Assembly: GCA_023443485.1 (NCBI GenBank)
Contig: JAEZUH010000105.1
Location: forward strand, 1 to 6,288
From: Bacillota bacterium
GTDB lineage: Bacteria; Bacillota_I; Bacilli_A; RFN20; CAG-826
DNA length: 6,288 bases
Direction: 5' to 3'
In this document: positions 1-6,208 of the stretch, one piece after another
How the letters are laid out: each line of letters begins with the position of its first letter
Numbering within the stretch: the first letter of the stretch is position 1
Translations under genes and position numbers: made by a program
The notes under the pieces: model-generated
Databases searched by the model: none
Told to the model about the DNA's origin: nothing
Seen by the model: the letters and a program-made list of their open reading frames with translations, nothing else

Positions 1-161
1 TTTTTGGTTTTATAGACTCCATTGATGAACGATTGAAGAACCACCTCAGTGGCTTCAGCAGGAATGTTTTCAACAATGTAGTAACCTAACTCTTCTAAAA
101 CATATTTTGAAGAGGTGATTCCTGATCCTGATTGCCCAGTTAATATCACTAGTTCAAGCAT
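1..161 (-). CDS. rapZ: RapZ/YvcJ-family P-loop protein, N-terminal part (cut by window edge)
   Basis: Only the first 53 codons are visible; the gene runs off the left edge, so this is a partial view and not a broken gene. The start MLELVILTGQSGSG followed by a stretch reading LEELGYYIVENIP matches the RapZ/YvcJ N-terminus, where the family has a P-loop and then a YFCVDNLP-like motif. Members bind nucleotide; in E. coli RapZ is the RNase E adaptor that controls glmS through GlmZ, and in Bacillus YvcJ is a nucleotide-hydrolysing protein linked to competence. The Walker A consensus GxxxxGK[ST] reads GQSGSGIT (residues 9-16): the catalytic lysine is Ile15 (codon ATC at 119-117). The VDNLP-like motif is also altered, to VENIP. 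The ATG lies 2 bp after the trxB stop and has a good Shine-Dalgarno site. The trxB-rapZ order agrees with Bacillus, where yvcJ lies just downstream of trxB. Family assignment is fairly firm; biochemical activity is uncertain because of the missing lysine. Confidence 0.85.
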   Translation of the reverse strand, partial: MLELVILTGQSGSGITSSKYVLEELGYYIVENIPAEATEVVLQSFINGVYKTK

Positions 162-163
162 AA

Positions 164-1081
164 TTAAGCTCCTTTCAAATATTCAATAATCGAACGGGCA
201 GCAATCATTCCATCATGCTCCGCAAGATAGATTTGCCTTAATAAACGAGGTAGAACATCTCCCCCTGAAAATAATCCAGGGACAGAAGTCATCATTTTTT
301 TATCAACAGGAATATTACCTTGTTCATCAAGGACTCCTGATATTTTCATAAATTGAGTATTGGGAATTTGCCCAATCAAAGGGAAAAGACCATCAATTGG
401 CAGAATTTTTTCTTCTTGAGTATCAACATTCTTGATTCTCAAACCCGTCACCTTGTCACTTTGAAGAATTTCTAAAGGAACATAAGGAGTGAGAATTGTA
501 ACATTTTTCATCTCTTTTAGTTCATTGAGGTTTGCTTCGTTTCCCCGAAATTCATTACGACGATGGACAAGATAAAGATGAGAAACTAAGTGAGAAAGAT
601 GAAGCGATTCCTTAAGAGCGGAATTGCCTCCTCCAATAACTGCGATGGGAAGATTTTTGAAAAAGTGGCCATCGCAAAGAGCACAATAGGATATGCCGCG
701 GCCGATAAGGGAATCTTCATTAGAGAAACCAAGTTTCTTCTCTTTGGTTCCGGAAGCGATTAACACTGCTTTGGCTTGGTAGGTTTCTCGATCGGTGGAT
801 AAATAAAATAAGTCACCATCTTTTTCCAAAGACAATAGATTTTCTCCAATAATTTCAATACCTGCGTTATTCACTCTCTCAAAAAAGGCATAAGCCAAAT
901 CGGGGCCACTTATCTTCGAAAAGCCAGGATAATTATCAACGCGGGGAGCGATGTTGACTTTTCCTCCCGGCGTACTTCTCTCAATGATGGCAATATTTAA
1001 ACCGGCGTCCTTTAATTTCAAAGCCGCACCAATACCGCATGGACCACATCCGACAATGAGAACATCAAACTGACGATTCAT
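164..1081 (-). CDS. trxB: Thioredoxin reductase (NADPH), TrxB family
   Basis: Cytoplasmic flavoenzyme that passes electrons from NADPH through FAD and a redox disulfide to thioredoxin. At 305 residues it has the family's usual length. Visible in order: FAD-binding glycine loop GCGPCG (11-16); PGG (38-40) and a DNYPGF stretch typical of TrxB; the redox-active pair Cys133-Ala-Leu-Cys136 followed by DG; NADPH-domain loop GGGNSA (150-155); HRRNEFR (173-179), whose arginines (174, 175, 179) suit the NADPH 2'-phosphate; GLFPLIGQIPNT (231-242); the second FAD motif SGGDV (272-276); and the closing RQI...DG..AA segment. Differences from typical TrxB: cysteines at 12 and 15 in the first loop, Asn for Asp in GGGDSA, Lys for a usual acidic residue just after it, and GGD for AGD. 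The ATG at 1081 lies inside the 3' end of the phosphatase gene (17-bp overlap) and has a strong ribosome site. A related TrxB-like reductase with another partner protein is possible, but CxxC, the Arg set and the position next to rapZ favour TrxB. Confidence 0.92.
   Translation of the reverse strand: MNRQFDVLIVGCGPCGIGAALKLKDAGLNIAIIERSTPGGKVNIAPRVDNYPGFSKISGPDLAYAFFERVNNAGIEIIGENLLSLEKDGDLFYLSTDRETYQAKAVLIASGTKEKKLGFSNEDSLIGRGISYCALCDGHFFKNLPIAVIGGGNSALKESLHLSHLVSHLYLVHRRNEFRGNEANLNELKEMKNVTILTPYVPLEILQSDKVTGLRIKNVDTQEEKILPIDGLFPLIGQIPNTQFMKISGVLDEQGNIPVDKKMMTSVPGLFSGGDVLPRLLRQIYLAEHDGMIAARSIIEYLKGA
169..176 (-). promoter_or_regulatory. rapZ ribosome binding site inside the trxB 3' end
   Basis: GAAAGGAG on the minus strand lies 7 nt before the ATG at 161 and overlaps the last codons of trxB. 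It supports the rapZ start chosen here. Confidence 0.8.
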
Positions 1082-1724
1082 TTTCTATGACCTCCTTGAG
1101 ATTATAAAATGATTTTATCAAATATTTTGGTTTCAAAGAACTATTGAGAGCTCGGGGACCCCACGTGATTAAGCCACAATCGATTTCCGCATTTTGACTA
1201 GTCAAAAAATCAGAACCATTATCTCCAACATACAATACTTTTGCTTTTTCTGGTTGATTTAATATATTCATCGCCTTAAATATTCCTTCGGAATGTGGCT
1301 TTGAATGGGCAACATCATCGATGCCGATAACGACATCAAATAAGCCTTTCATATCTAAAAGTTCTAAACAGTATTGGGTTGTGCCATGCATTTTGTTGGT
1401 GACAATTCCTAAACGATAATTATCTTTTTTCAGTTCAAGTAAAGCCTCTTTAGCAAAGGGAAAAGACTTGAGATATTGGGGATATAACCGCCAAGAGATG
1501 TCGTGAAAATCTTGAAATAGTTGTTCTTGATTAACCTGAGGGAATTCTTTAGCCAAAGTCTCTCTAATGGGAGGACCAGAAAAATACACCATCTCTTCAC
1601 GCGTTGCTCGTTTTCCGTCGTTGTACTTATCATAAAGACAAAAGAAAGTTTGGGCGATTAACTCATCTGTGTCGATGAGAGTTCCGTCCATATCGAATAA
1701 AATAACGTCATATTTTTTAGGCAT
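1065..1724 (-). CDS. ppaX: HAD-superfamily phosphatase, PpaX-like pyrophosphatase
   Basis: Soluble HAD hydrolase of 219 residues, close to the 216 of B. subtilis PpaX. All four HAD motifs are intact: DMDGT with nucleophile Asp11 and acid Asp13; Thr109 in GIVTNK; Lys142 in SKPHSEG; and GDNGSD (167-172) with Mg-binding Asp168 and Asp172. A helical cap lies between about residues 16 and 85. The SGPPIRETL segment (49-57) and the IDDVAHSKP segment resemble PpaX (IGPSLHDTF and IDDVEHVKP) more than general phosphoglycolate phosphatases. In Bacillus, PpaX hydrolyses the pyrophosphate released when HprK/P dephosphorylates P-Ser-HPr, and it sits near lgt and hprK. Here lgt is directly upstream, but hprK is not. 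The ATG overlaps the lgt end by 8 bp and has no good Shine-Dalgarno site (the nearest AGGA is about 14 nt away), so translation is probably coupled to lgt. The stop is TGA. Substrate is inferred from similarity and context; a Gph-type phosphatase is the main alternative. Confidence 0.82.
   Translation of the reverse strand: MPKKYDVILFDMDGTLIDTDELIAQTFFCLYDKYNDGKRATREEMVYFSGPPIRETLAKEFPQVNQEQLFQDFHDISWRLYPQYLKSFPFAKEALLELKKDNYRLGIVTNKMHGTTQYCLELLDMKGLFDVVIGIDDVAHSKPHSEGIFKAMNILNQPEKAKVLYVGDNGSDFLTSQNAEIDCGLITWGPRALNSSLKPKYLIKSFYNLKEVIENESSV
1091..1097 (-). promoter_or_regulatory. Strong trxB ribosome binding site inside the phosphatase gene
   Basis: AAGGAGG on the minus strand lies 9 nt before the trxB ATG at 1081. 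It sits within the 3' end of the phosphatase coding region and is the best ribosome site in the window. It fixes the trxB start and suggests that trxB can be translated independently of its upstream neighbour. Confidence 0.85.
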
Positions 1725-3282
1725 GGATCTTTTTCATTTCCTGACGACCACGAGCCATATGAGGTATCGATATCGCGAGTAGTCCAAGTAAACTTATTCC
1801 AACAGTTAATACAATTAAACCAAGCATAAATTGATAGTTTGAGATATCAACTTTTAGTTCACGTGATTCACTGGTCGCGATCATAACAATTGAGATGGCA
1901 ATCAAAACAACTCCAATAGAGGAAAAAGTTATAGTGTTAACTAAGCCAGTTTTAAACCATGATGGTTGAGGTTTTAAAAAACCTTTTTTATTATTTATGG
2001 CATTGCGAATTGTATGATTCATAATGATGCCCAAGGCACCAACGATAATGAACGATAAGGACCAGAACCAACTCCAAAAACTATCCATGATGTACCATTC
2101 ATCACGGAGTGGCTCCATGATTGCTCTCACTAAGCCATACCATACAAAATAGCCAAAAGCTAAATCACCAAAAGCCGTGTGTTTACGAAGCTTCTTTCCA
2201 AATAGAAAAGCTAAGAGGAAGAATCCGAGCATATTGATGGAACCTTCAATTAAGAATAAAGGAACGAAGACATTGCCTTGAGCAACTAAGCTAGTCGTTC
2301 CGTCGCGTCCAAATTGAATATTGTTATATATGATTTTCGGTAACCATTGCCAATACTCTCCGCTCATTTCAAGACCATGGACTTCACAGTTAAAGAAATT
2401 TCCCCAACGCCCAATTGCTTGGGCGATGAGAATAGCTGGCAAAACAATATCAGCGACGATGAAGATGTTATAACCTTTATTCCGCCACATGAACCATCCT
2501 ACCCCAGCGACAATACCGGTTAATGCTCCGCCAAGAATAGTTAATCCGCCATCCCACATATAGAACATAGTAATTGGATCGCTAGCGAAATCGTTCCACT
2601 GACCAAGGACATAGAATAATCTTGCCCCAATAACGCCGGCAGGGAAAGCAACCAAGAATGTCGATTCCAAAATACCATGTTTCCCATATTGCTGATACAT
2701 TCTATGATCGCAATAAAAGTAGACAATCAAAGCTCCCGTGAGAATGCATAATGCATACCACGCGATGTTTGTATCTGGACCATAATTTCCAGGATAAGCT
2801 AAGCCTTCGGTAAAATTAATACCATTGGATAACGGCGTAGTTAAGTTTATGTAATCAGCAAAACCTTCTAACGTGATAAATAAGAAGACAAATGCGGTGA
2901 CCGAGAAGAGAATTAAACCTCTAAAAAGCCACTTATCTAAGGTAGAATTGATGTCTTTTCCATAATAATGGAATATAAAGAAATGAACCGCTAGGAACAA
3001 ACTGCCACCAAAGATTAATCCACCTACACTAGCGGCGACATATTCATACCACTTCGCTTCGATTTTATTCATCAAAAAGATGAACATGAGAGAAGTCATG
3101 AAACTAACCGCAAAAGCAATGCTATAAAATAATATTCTCTTAGTCAAAGTGGTATAGGATATCACTTCACCTTTGGTTTTAATGCTCTTTAAGACATTGA
3201 GAATGCCAAGAACAAAAATGGCAATAGCTCCTAAGAGAAAAACGATAAAAAAGATTAATCCAACAATATTCATATTATTCAT
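1717..3282 (-). CDS. lgt: Prolipoprotein diacylglyceryl transferase with extra N- and C-terminal membrane domains
   Basis: Integral membrane enzyme that moves diacylglyceryl from phosphatidylglycerol to the lipobox cysteine of prelipoproteins, the first step of lipoprotein maturation. The catalytic core spans roughly residues 170-425: IAWYALCILTGALIVYF (first core helix), GARLFYVL (219-226), DGGLTILGG (244-252), the Lgt signature GRWGNFFNCEVHG (291-303), and VRAIMEPLR (385-393) with the conserved late arginine. The protein is 521 residues, whereas Lgt is usually about 260-290. The excess is a leading block of about 150 residues with some four hydrophobic segments (near 6-30, 50-71, 81-105, 119-140) and a tail of about 90 residues with two more (near 448-469, 484-508), ending in a basic, presumably cytoplasmic end. 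I do not recognise the added blocks. The position equal to E. coli His103 (HGG) is Leu250. The ATG at 3282 overlaps the uvrA stop by 8 bp and has AAAGGA only 4 nt away; Met4 is the alternative start. Confidence 0.93.
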   Translation of the reverse strand: MNNMNIVGLIFFIVFLLGAIAIFVLGILNVLKSIKTKGEVISYTTLTKRILFYSIAFAVSFMTSLMFIFLMNKIEAKWYEYVAASVGGLIFGGSLFLAVHFFIFHYYGKDINSTLDKWLFRGLILFSVTAFVFLFITLEGFADYINLTTPLSNGINFTEGLAYPGNYGPDTNIAWYALCILTGALIVYFYCDHRMYQQYGKHGILESTFLVAFPAGVIGARLFYVLGQWNDFASDPITMFYMWDGGLTILGGALTGIVAGVGWFMWRNKGYNIFIVADIVLPAILIAQAIGRWGNFFNCEVHGLEMSGEYWQWLPKIIYNNIQFGRDGTTSLVAQGNVFVPLFLIEGSINMLGFFLLAFLFGKKLRKHTAFGDLAFGYFVWYGLVRAIMEPLRDEWYIMDSFWSWFWSLSFIIVGALGIIMNHTIRNAINNKKGFLKPQPSWFKTGLVNTITFSSIGVVLIAISIVMIATSESRELKVDISNYQFMLGLIVLTVGISLLGLLAISIPHMARGRQEMKKIHA

Positions 3283-6112
3283 ACTGTCCTTTCTTTAAAA
3301 CTTTCTTGAGATACTGACCAGTATAGGAGTGAGGATTTTCGCTCACTTCTTCAGGAGTTCCAGTGGCCACGACTTGACCACCACCATCTCCACCATTTGG
3401 GCCTAAATCAATGATATAATCCGCTGCTTTTATAATATCTAAATTGTGTTCAATTACAATAACGGTGTCACCATGTTCGACTAGTCGTTGGAGAATTTTC
3501 AATAATCTACCGACATCATCAGTGTGCAAACCGGTGGTTGGTTCATCAAGAATATAGACCGTTTTCCCCGTCGGTCTTTTCTGAAGTTCAGCGGCTAATT
3601 TGACACGTTGGGCTTCTCCTCCAGAAAGGGTGGTCGCAGGTTGACCTAATTTAATGTAGTTCAATCCCACATCATAGAGAGTTTGAACTCGCTTTTTTAA
3701 CGATGGACGATTGCCGAAGAAGTCAAGAGCGTCTTCAACAGTCATCTCTAGAACATCATAGATGTTTTTGCCTTTGTAAGTGACCTGTAGAGTTTCTTCG
3801 TTATAGCGTTTACCGCCACAGGAATCACATTTCACATAGACATCAGGAAGGAAGTTCATCGGGATGCGGACAATTCCCGCTCCTTGGCATTCTTCACATC
3901 GACCTCCGATGACATTAAAAGAGAATCTTCCTTTGTCAAAACCTCGAGCTTTAGCTTCCACGGTTTCAGCGAATAACTCACGAATATTATCAAAAAGTTT
4001 GACATAAGTAGCGGGGTTGCTTCGGGGAGTGCGACCAATTGGTTCTTGGGAAACATCGACGACTTTGTCAATGTGCTCAAAACCAGTGATTGATTTAACC
4101 GGGCCCGCTTGAACATCTTCACCCGAAAGATGTTGTTTGAGATGCGTAAATAATGTTTGGTTGACTAAAGAAGATTTTCCGCTTCCGGAAACACCAGTGA
4201 CAACGGTGAAAGTCCCTAATGGAAAATCAACATCGACATTCTTAAGGTTATGGCAACTTGCTCCACGAATTTCAATGAATTTGCCATTCCCTTTCTTCCG
4301 TTTTGAAGGAATAGAAATGAATTTCTTATGCGATAGATATTGTCCAGTGATGCTCTCGGGATTCTTTTCAATGTCAGAAATAGAACCAGCGGCGACAACC
4401 TTTCCACCATGAATTCCAGCGCCAGGGCCAATATCAACAATATAATCAGCGCTTCTAATCATCTCTTCATCGTGTTCTACGACGACAAGAGTGTTACCTA
4501 AATCGCGCATTTCGCGCAAAGTTTTTATTAATTTTTCGCTATCGCGTTGATGAAGCCCAATTGATGGTTCATCTAAAACGTATAAAATCCCTGTTAATTT
4601 CGAACCTATTTGAGTCGCTAGTCTGATTCGCTGTGACTCGCCTCCCGAAAGGGTCATCGCCATTCGAGACAAGGTGAGATATTCTAATCCGACATCGCAG
4701 AGGAAAGTGGTCCTATTTTCGATTTCTTTAAGGACAAGTCGAGCAATGTCGTTTTGATTTTGTGTTAATTTAGAAGGCAATTGAAGAATCCAGTCTCGCA
4801 AATCTCTAATTTGCAATGTTGAGGCTTCATAGATGTTTTTATTGTCAATTAAAACAGCTAGAGCTTCTTTATTTAGTCTTGATCCATGGCAGGTTGTGCA
4901 TTCGGTGTCATGGAGAAATTTAACATAGTATTCTCTCATCCAATCCGAAGTAGTTTCGGCATATAGTCTTTCGATGCGGTTTTTGACCCCTTCGATATAG
5001 CCAATTCGGTTATTAATATTTCCCGAAGAAGATTTTAGGGCATATTTATGAACATCTGGGGAACCATAAAAAATGATATGCTTTTGTTCCTCAGTGAGAT
5101 CTTTGAAAGGAATATTCATGGGAATATTGTATAGTTTGCAAAGCAAAGTGAATTCTTGCCATTCGAGATTTTGCGAGCCCACCATGTGTTTGTAGTATTC
5201 AATCGCCCCACCATTGATTGATAAATCTGTCTTGGGAACTAACAGGCGAGGATCAACCTCTCTTTTTATCCCTAATCCTTTGCAATCCGGGCAACACCCA
5301 AGTGGAGAGTTAAATGAAAAAAGACGTGGTTCTAATTTTGGAATCGAAAAGCCACAGATGGGACAGGTGTGACGATCACTCAAGATTTTTTCTTCAAAAT
5401 CGGACAAAATGATTAATAGTCCATGAGACCAATCAAGGGCTGTTTCAATTGATTCAAAAATTCGGCTTCTGGCTTCGGGCTTCACAATGATTCGATCAAT
5501 GACAATATCAATATCGTGTTTTTTATTTTTATCTAATTCAGTTATTTCCTCGACAGCAATCATTTGTCCATCCACTCTTAAACGGGTGAATCCATTTTGT
5601 CTTATCTTGTCAAAGATGTCCTTTTGAGTTCCTTTTTCATGGTGCACAACGGGCGAAAGGAGCTGAATTTTCGTTCCTTGAGGGTAGGCGAAAACTTGAT
5701 CAGTCATCATGCTGACCGAAAAGGAGACAATCGGGATATGATGATCAGGACAATAGGGTACTCCAACACGGCCATAGAGCAATCGTAAATAATCGTAAAT
5801 TTCTGTGACAGTTCCTACCGTCGAACGTGGATTATGCGAAACACTCTTTTGGTCAATCGCGATACTAGGAGATAAACCATCGATTGAATCAACATCTGGC
5901 TTATCATAATTTCCCAGGAATTGACGAGCATAGCTCGACATCGATTCCATATATTTTCTTTGGCCTTCAGCGAAGATTGTGTCAAAGGCAAGAGTGGTTT
6001 TTCCACTACCAGAAAGACCAGTAAAAACAACCAAGGATTCCTTGGGTATTTCGAGGTCAATATTTTTAAGATTGTTCTCACGAGCACCTTTGATGATAAT
6101 TTTCTTGTTCAT
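3275..6112 (-). CDS. uvrA: Excinuclease ABC subunit A (UvrA)
   Basis: DNA-damage recognition ATPase of nucleotide excision repair; it works as a dimer, loads UvrB onto lesions and acts in the cytoplasm on DNA. At 945 residues it is full length. First half: Walker A GLSGSGKT (32-39); zinc-binding cysteines C250, C253, C274 and C277 around SIPKLEPRLFSFNSP; a second cysteine pair C405/C408 in CTTCHGSRLNKEAL; ABC signature LSGGESQ (488-494); Walker B LYVLDEPS (510-517). Second half: Walker A GVSGSGKS (640-647); zinc module C739, C742, C762 and C765 around NFLPDVYV; signature LSGGEAQ (829-835); Walker B VYILDEPT (852-859). Both ATPase sites look intact. The C-terminal zinc module reads GAGIVRIPMNFLP where GDGxIKIEMxFLP is usual. 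The start MNKKIIIKGARENNL fits the family, yet no Shine-Dalgarno site precedes it. First gene of the operon in this window; uvrB, a frequent upstream neighbour, is absent here and the tRNA gene takes that place. Confidence 0.98.
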   Translation of the reverse strand: MNKKIIIKGARENNLKNIDLEIPKESLVVFTGLSGSGKTTLAFDTIFAEGQRKYMESMSSYARQFLGNYDKPDVDSIDGLSPSIAIDQKSVSHNPRSTVGTVTEIYDYLRLLYGRVGVPYCPDHHIPIVSFSVSMMTDQVFAYPQGTKIQLLSPVVHHEKGTQKDIFDKIRQNGFTRLRVDGQMIAVEEITELDKNKKHDIDIVIDRIIVKPEARSRIFESIETALDWSHGLLIILSDFEEKILSDRHTCPICGFSIPKLEPRLFSFNSPLGCCPDCKGLGIKREVDPRLLVPKTDLSINGGAIEYYKHMVGSQNLEWQEFTLLCKLYNIPMNIPFKDLTEEQKHIIFYGSPDVHKYALKSSSGNINNRIGYIEGVKNRIERLYAETTSDWMREYYVKFLHDTECTTCHGSRLNKEALAVLIDNKNIYEASTLQIRDLRDWILQLPSKLTQNQNDIARLVLKEIENRTTFLCDVGLEYLTLSRMAMTLSGGESQRIRLATQIGSKLTGILYVLDEPSIGLHQRDSEKLIKTLREMRDLGNTLVVVEHDEEMIRSADYIVDIGPGAGIHGGKVVAAGSISDIEKNPESITGQYLSHKKFISIPSKRKKGNGKFIEIRGASCHNLKNVDVDFPLGTFTVVTGVSGSGKSSLVNQTLFTHLKQHLSGEDVQAGPVKSITGFEHIDKVVDVSQEPIGRTPRSNPATYVKLFDNIRELFAETVEAKARGFDKGRFSFNVIGGRCEECQGAGIVRIPMNFLPDVYVKCDSCGGKRYNEETLQVTYKGKNIYDVLEMTVEDALDFFGNRPSLKKRVQTLYDVGLNYIKLGQPATTLSGGEAQRVKLAAELQKRPTGKTVYILDEPTTGLHTDDVGRLLKILQRLVEHGDTVIVIEHNLDIIKAADYIIDLGPNGGDGGGQVVATGTPEEVSENPHSYTGQYLKKVLKKGQYE
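3287..3293 (-). promoter_or_regulatory. lgt ribosome binding site, short spacing
   Basis: GAAAGGA on the minus strand lies within the uvrA 3' end, 4 nt before the lgt ATG at 3282 and 13 nt before the second ATG (Met4, 3273-3271). The first spacing is short and the second long; the upstream ATG is preferred because it overlaps the uvrA stop and so allows translational coupling, but the start remains ambiguous by three codons. Confidence 0.6.
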
Positions 6113-6124
6113 AGCAGTTGATTT

Positions 6125-6153
6125 ATTCTATCAAATAAATAGAGTTATAGAAA
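6125..6153 (-). promoter_or_regulatory. Candidate uvrA operon promoter (extended -10)
   Basis: On the minus strand, TAGAAT (6130-6125) is preceded by TG plus one base, giving an extended -10 (TGATAGAAT). At a 17-bp spacing the -35 position is TTTCTA (6153-6148), a poor match, which an extended -10 could offset. Transcription would begin about 6118, only some 6 nt before the uvrA ATG. Other possible -10 boxes nearby are TATAAC (6149-6144) and TATCAT (6158-6153), each without a good -35, so the choice is tentative. Confidence 0.35.
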
Positions 6154-6166
6154 TGATAACACTTTT

Positions 6167-6197
6167 TTGTGGTCATTATTGAAAAAAATAATATAAT
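6167..6197 (+). promoter_or_regulatory. Likely sigma-A-type promoter of the tRNA-Pro gene
   Basis: A perfect TATAAT lies at 6192-6197, 11 bases before the first tRNA base, which would start transcription around 6204-6205 with a leader of only a few bases. The best -35 candidate is TTGTGG at 6167-6172, with a long 19-bp spacer and only the TTG matching. The -10 call is convincing by sequence and position; the -35 is weak. Confidence 0.6.
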
Positions 6198-6208
6198 AGA
6201 AAGGGTCT

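Noticed and set aside
1..161. Truncated rapZ as a pseudogene
   Set aside because: The frame is open to the window edge with a proper start and ribosome site; truncation is only the window boundary.
1430..1633. 67-codon frame on the minus strand within the phosphatase gene
   Set aside because: Out-of-frame shadow of a well-conserved HAD protein.
1717..3282. Long Lgt as an artefact of two genes fused by sequencing error
   Set aside because: The frame is continuous, the additions lie on both sides of the core, and no internal start with a ribosome site or a stop relic marks a former boundary.
4137..4412. Open frame of 91 codons on the plus strand within uvrA
   Set aside because: It lies wholly opposite the conserved UvrA second ATPase half, shows no recognisable domain, and no ribosome site was apparent; it is a shadow of uvrA.
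6161..6172. CAC-TTTTTT-GTG palindrome between uvrA and the tRNA as an operator or terminator
   Set aside because: Arms of only 3 bases do not extend further and there is no GC stem; it is too weak to call.
5815..6182. Several open frames of 60-90 codons on both strands around the uvrA 5' end
   Set aside because: They overlap the UvrA Walker A region in other frames, resemble no family, and one runs into the intergenic promoter region; none is a credible gene.
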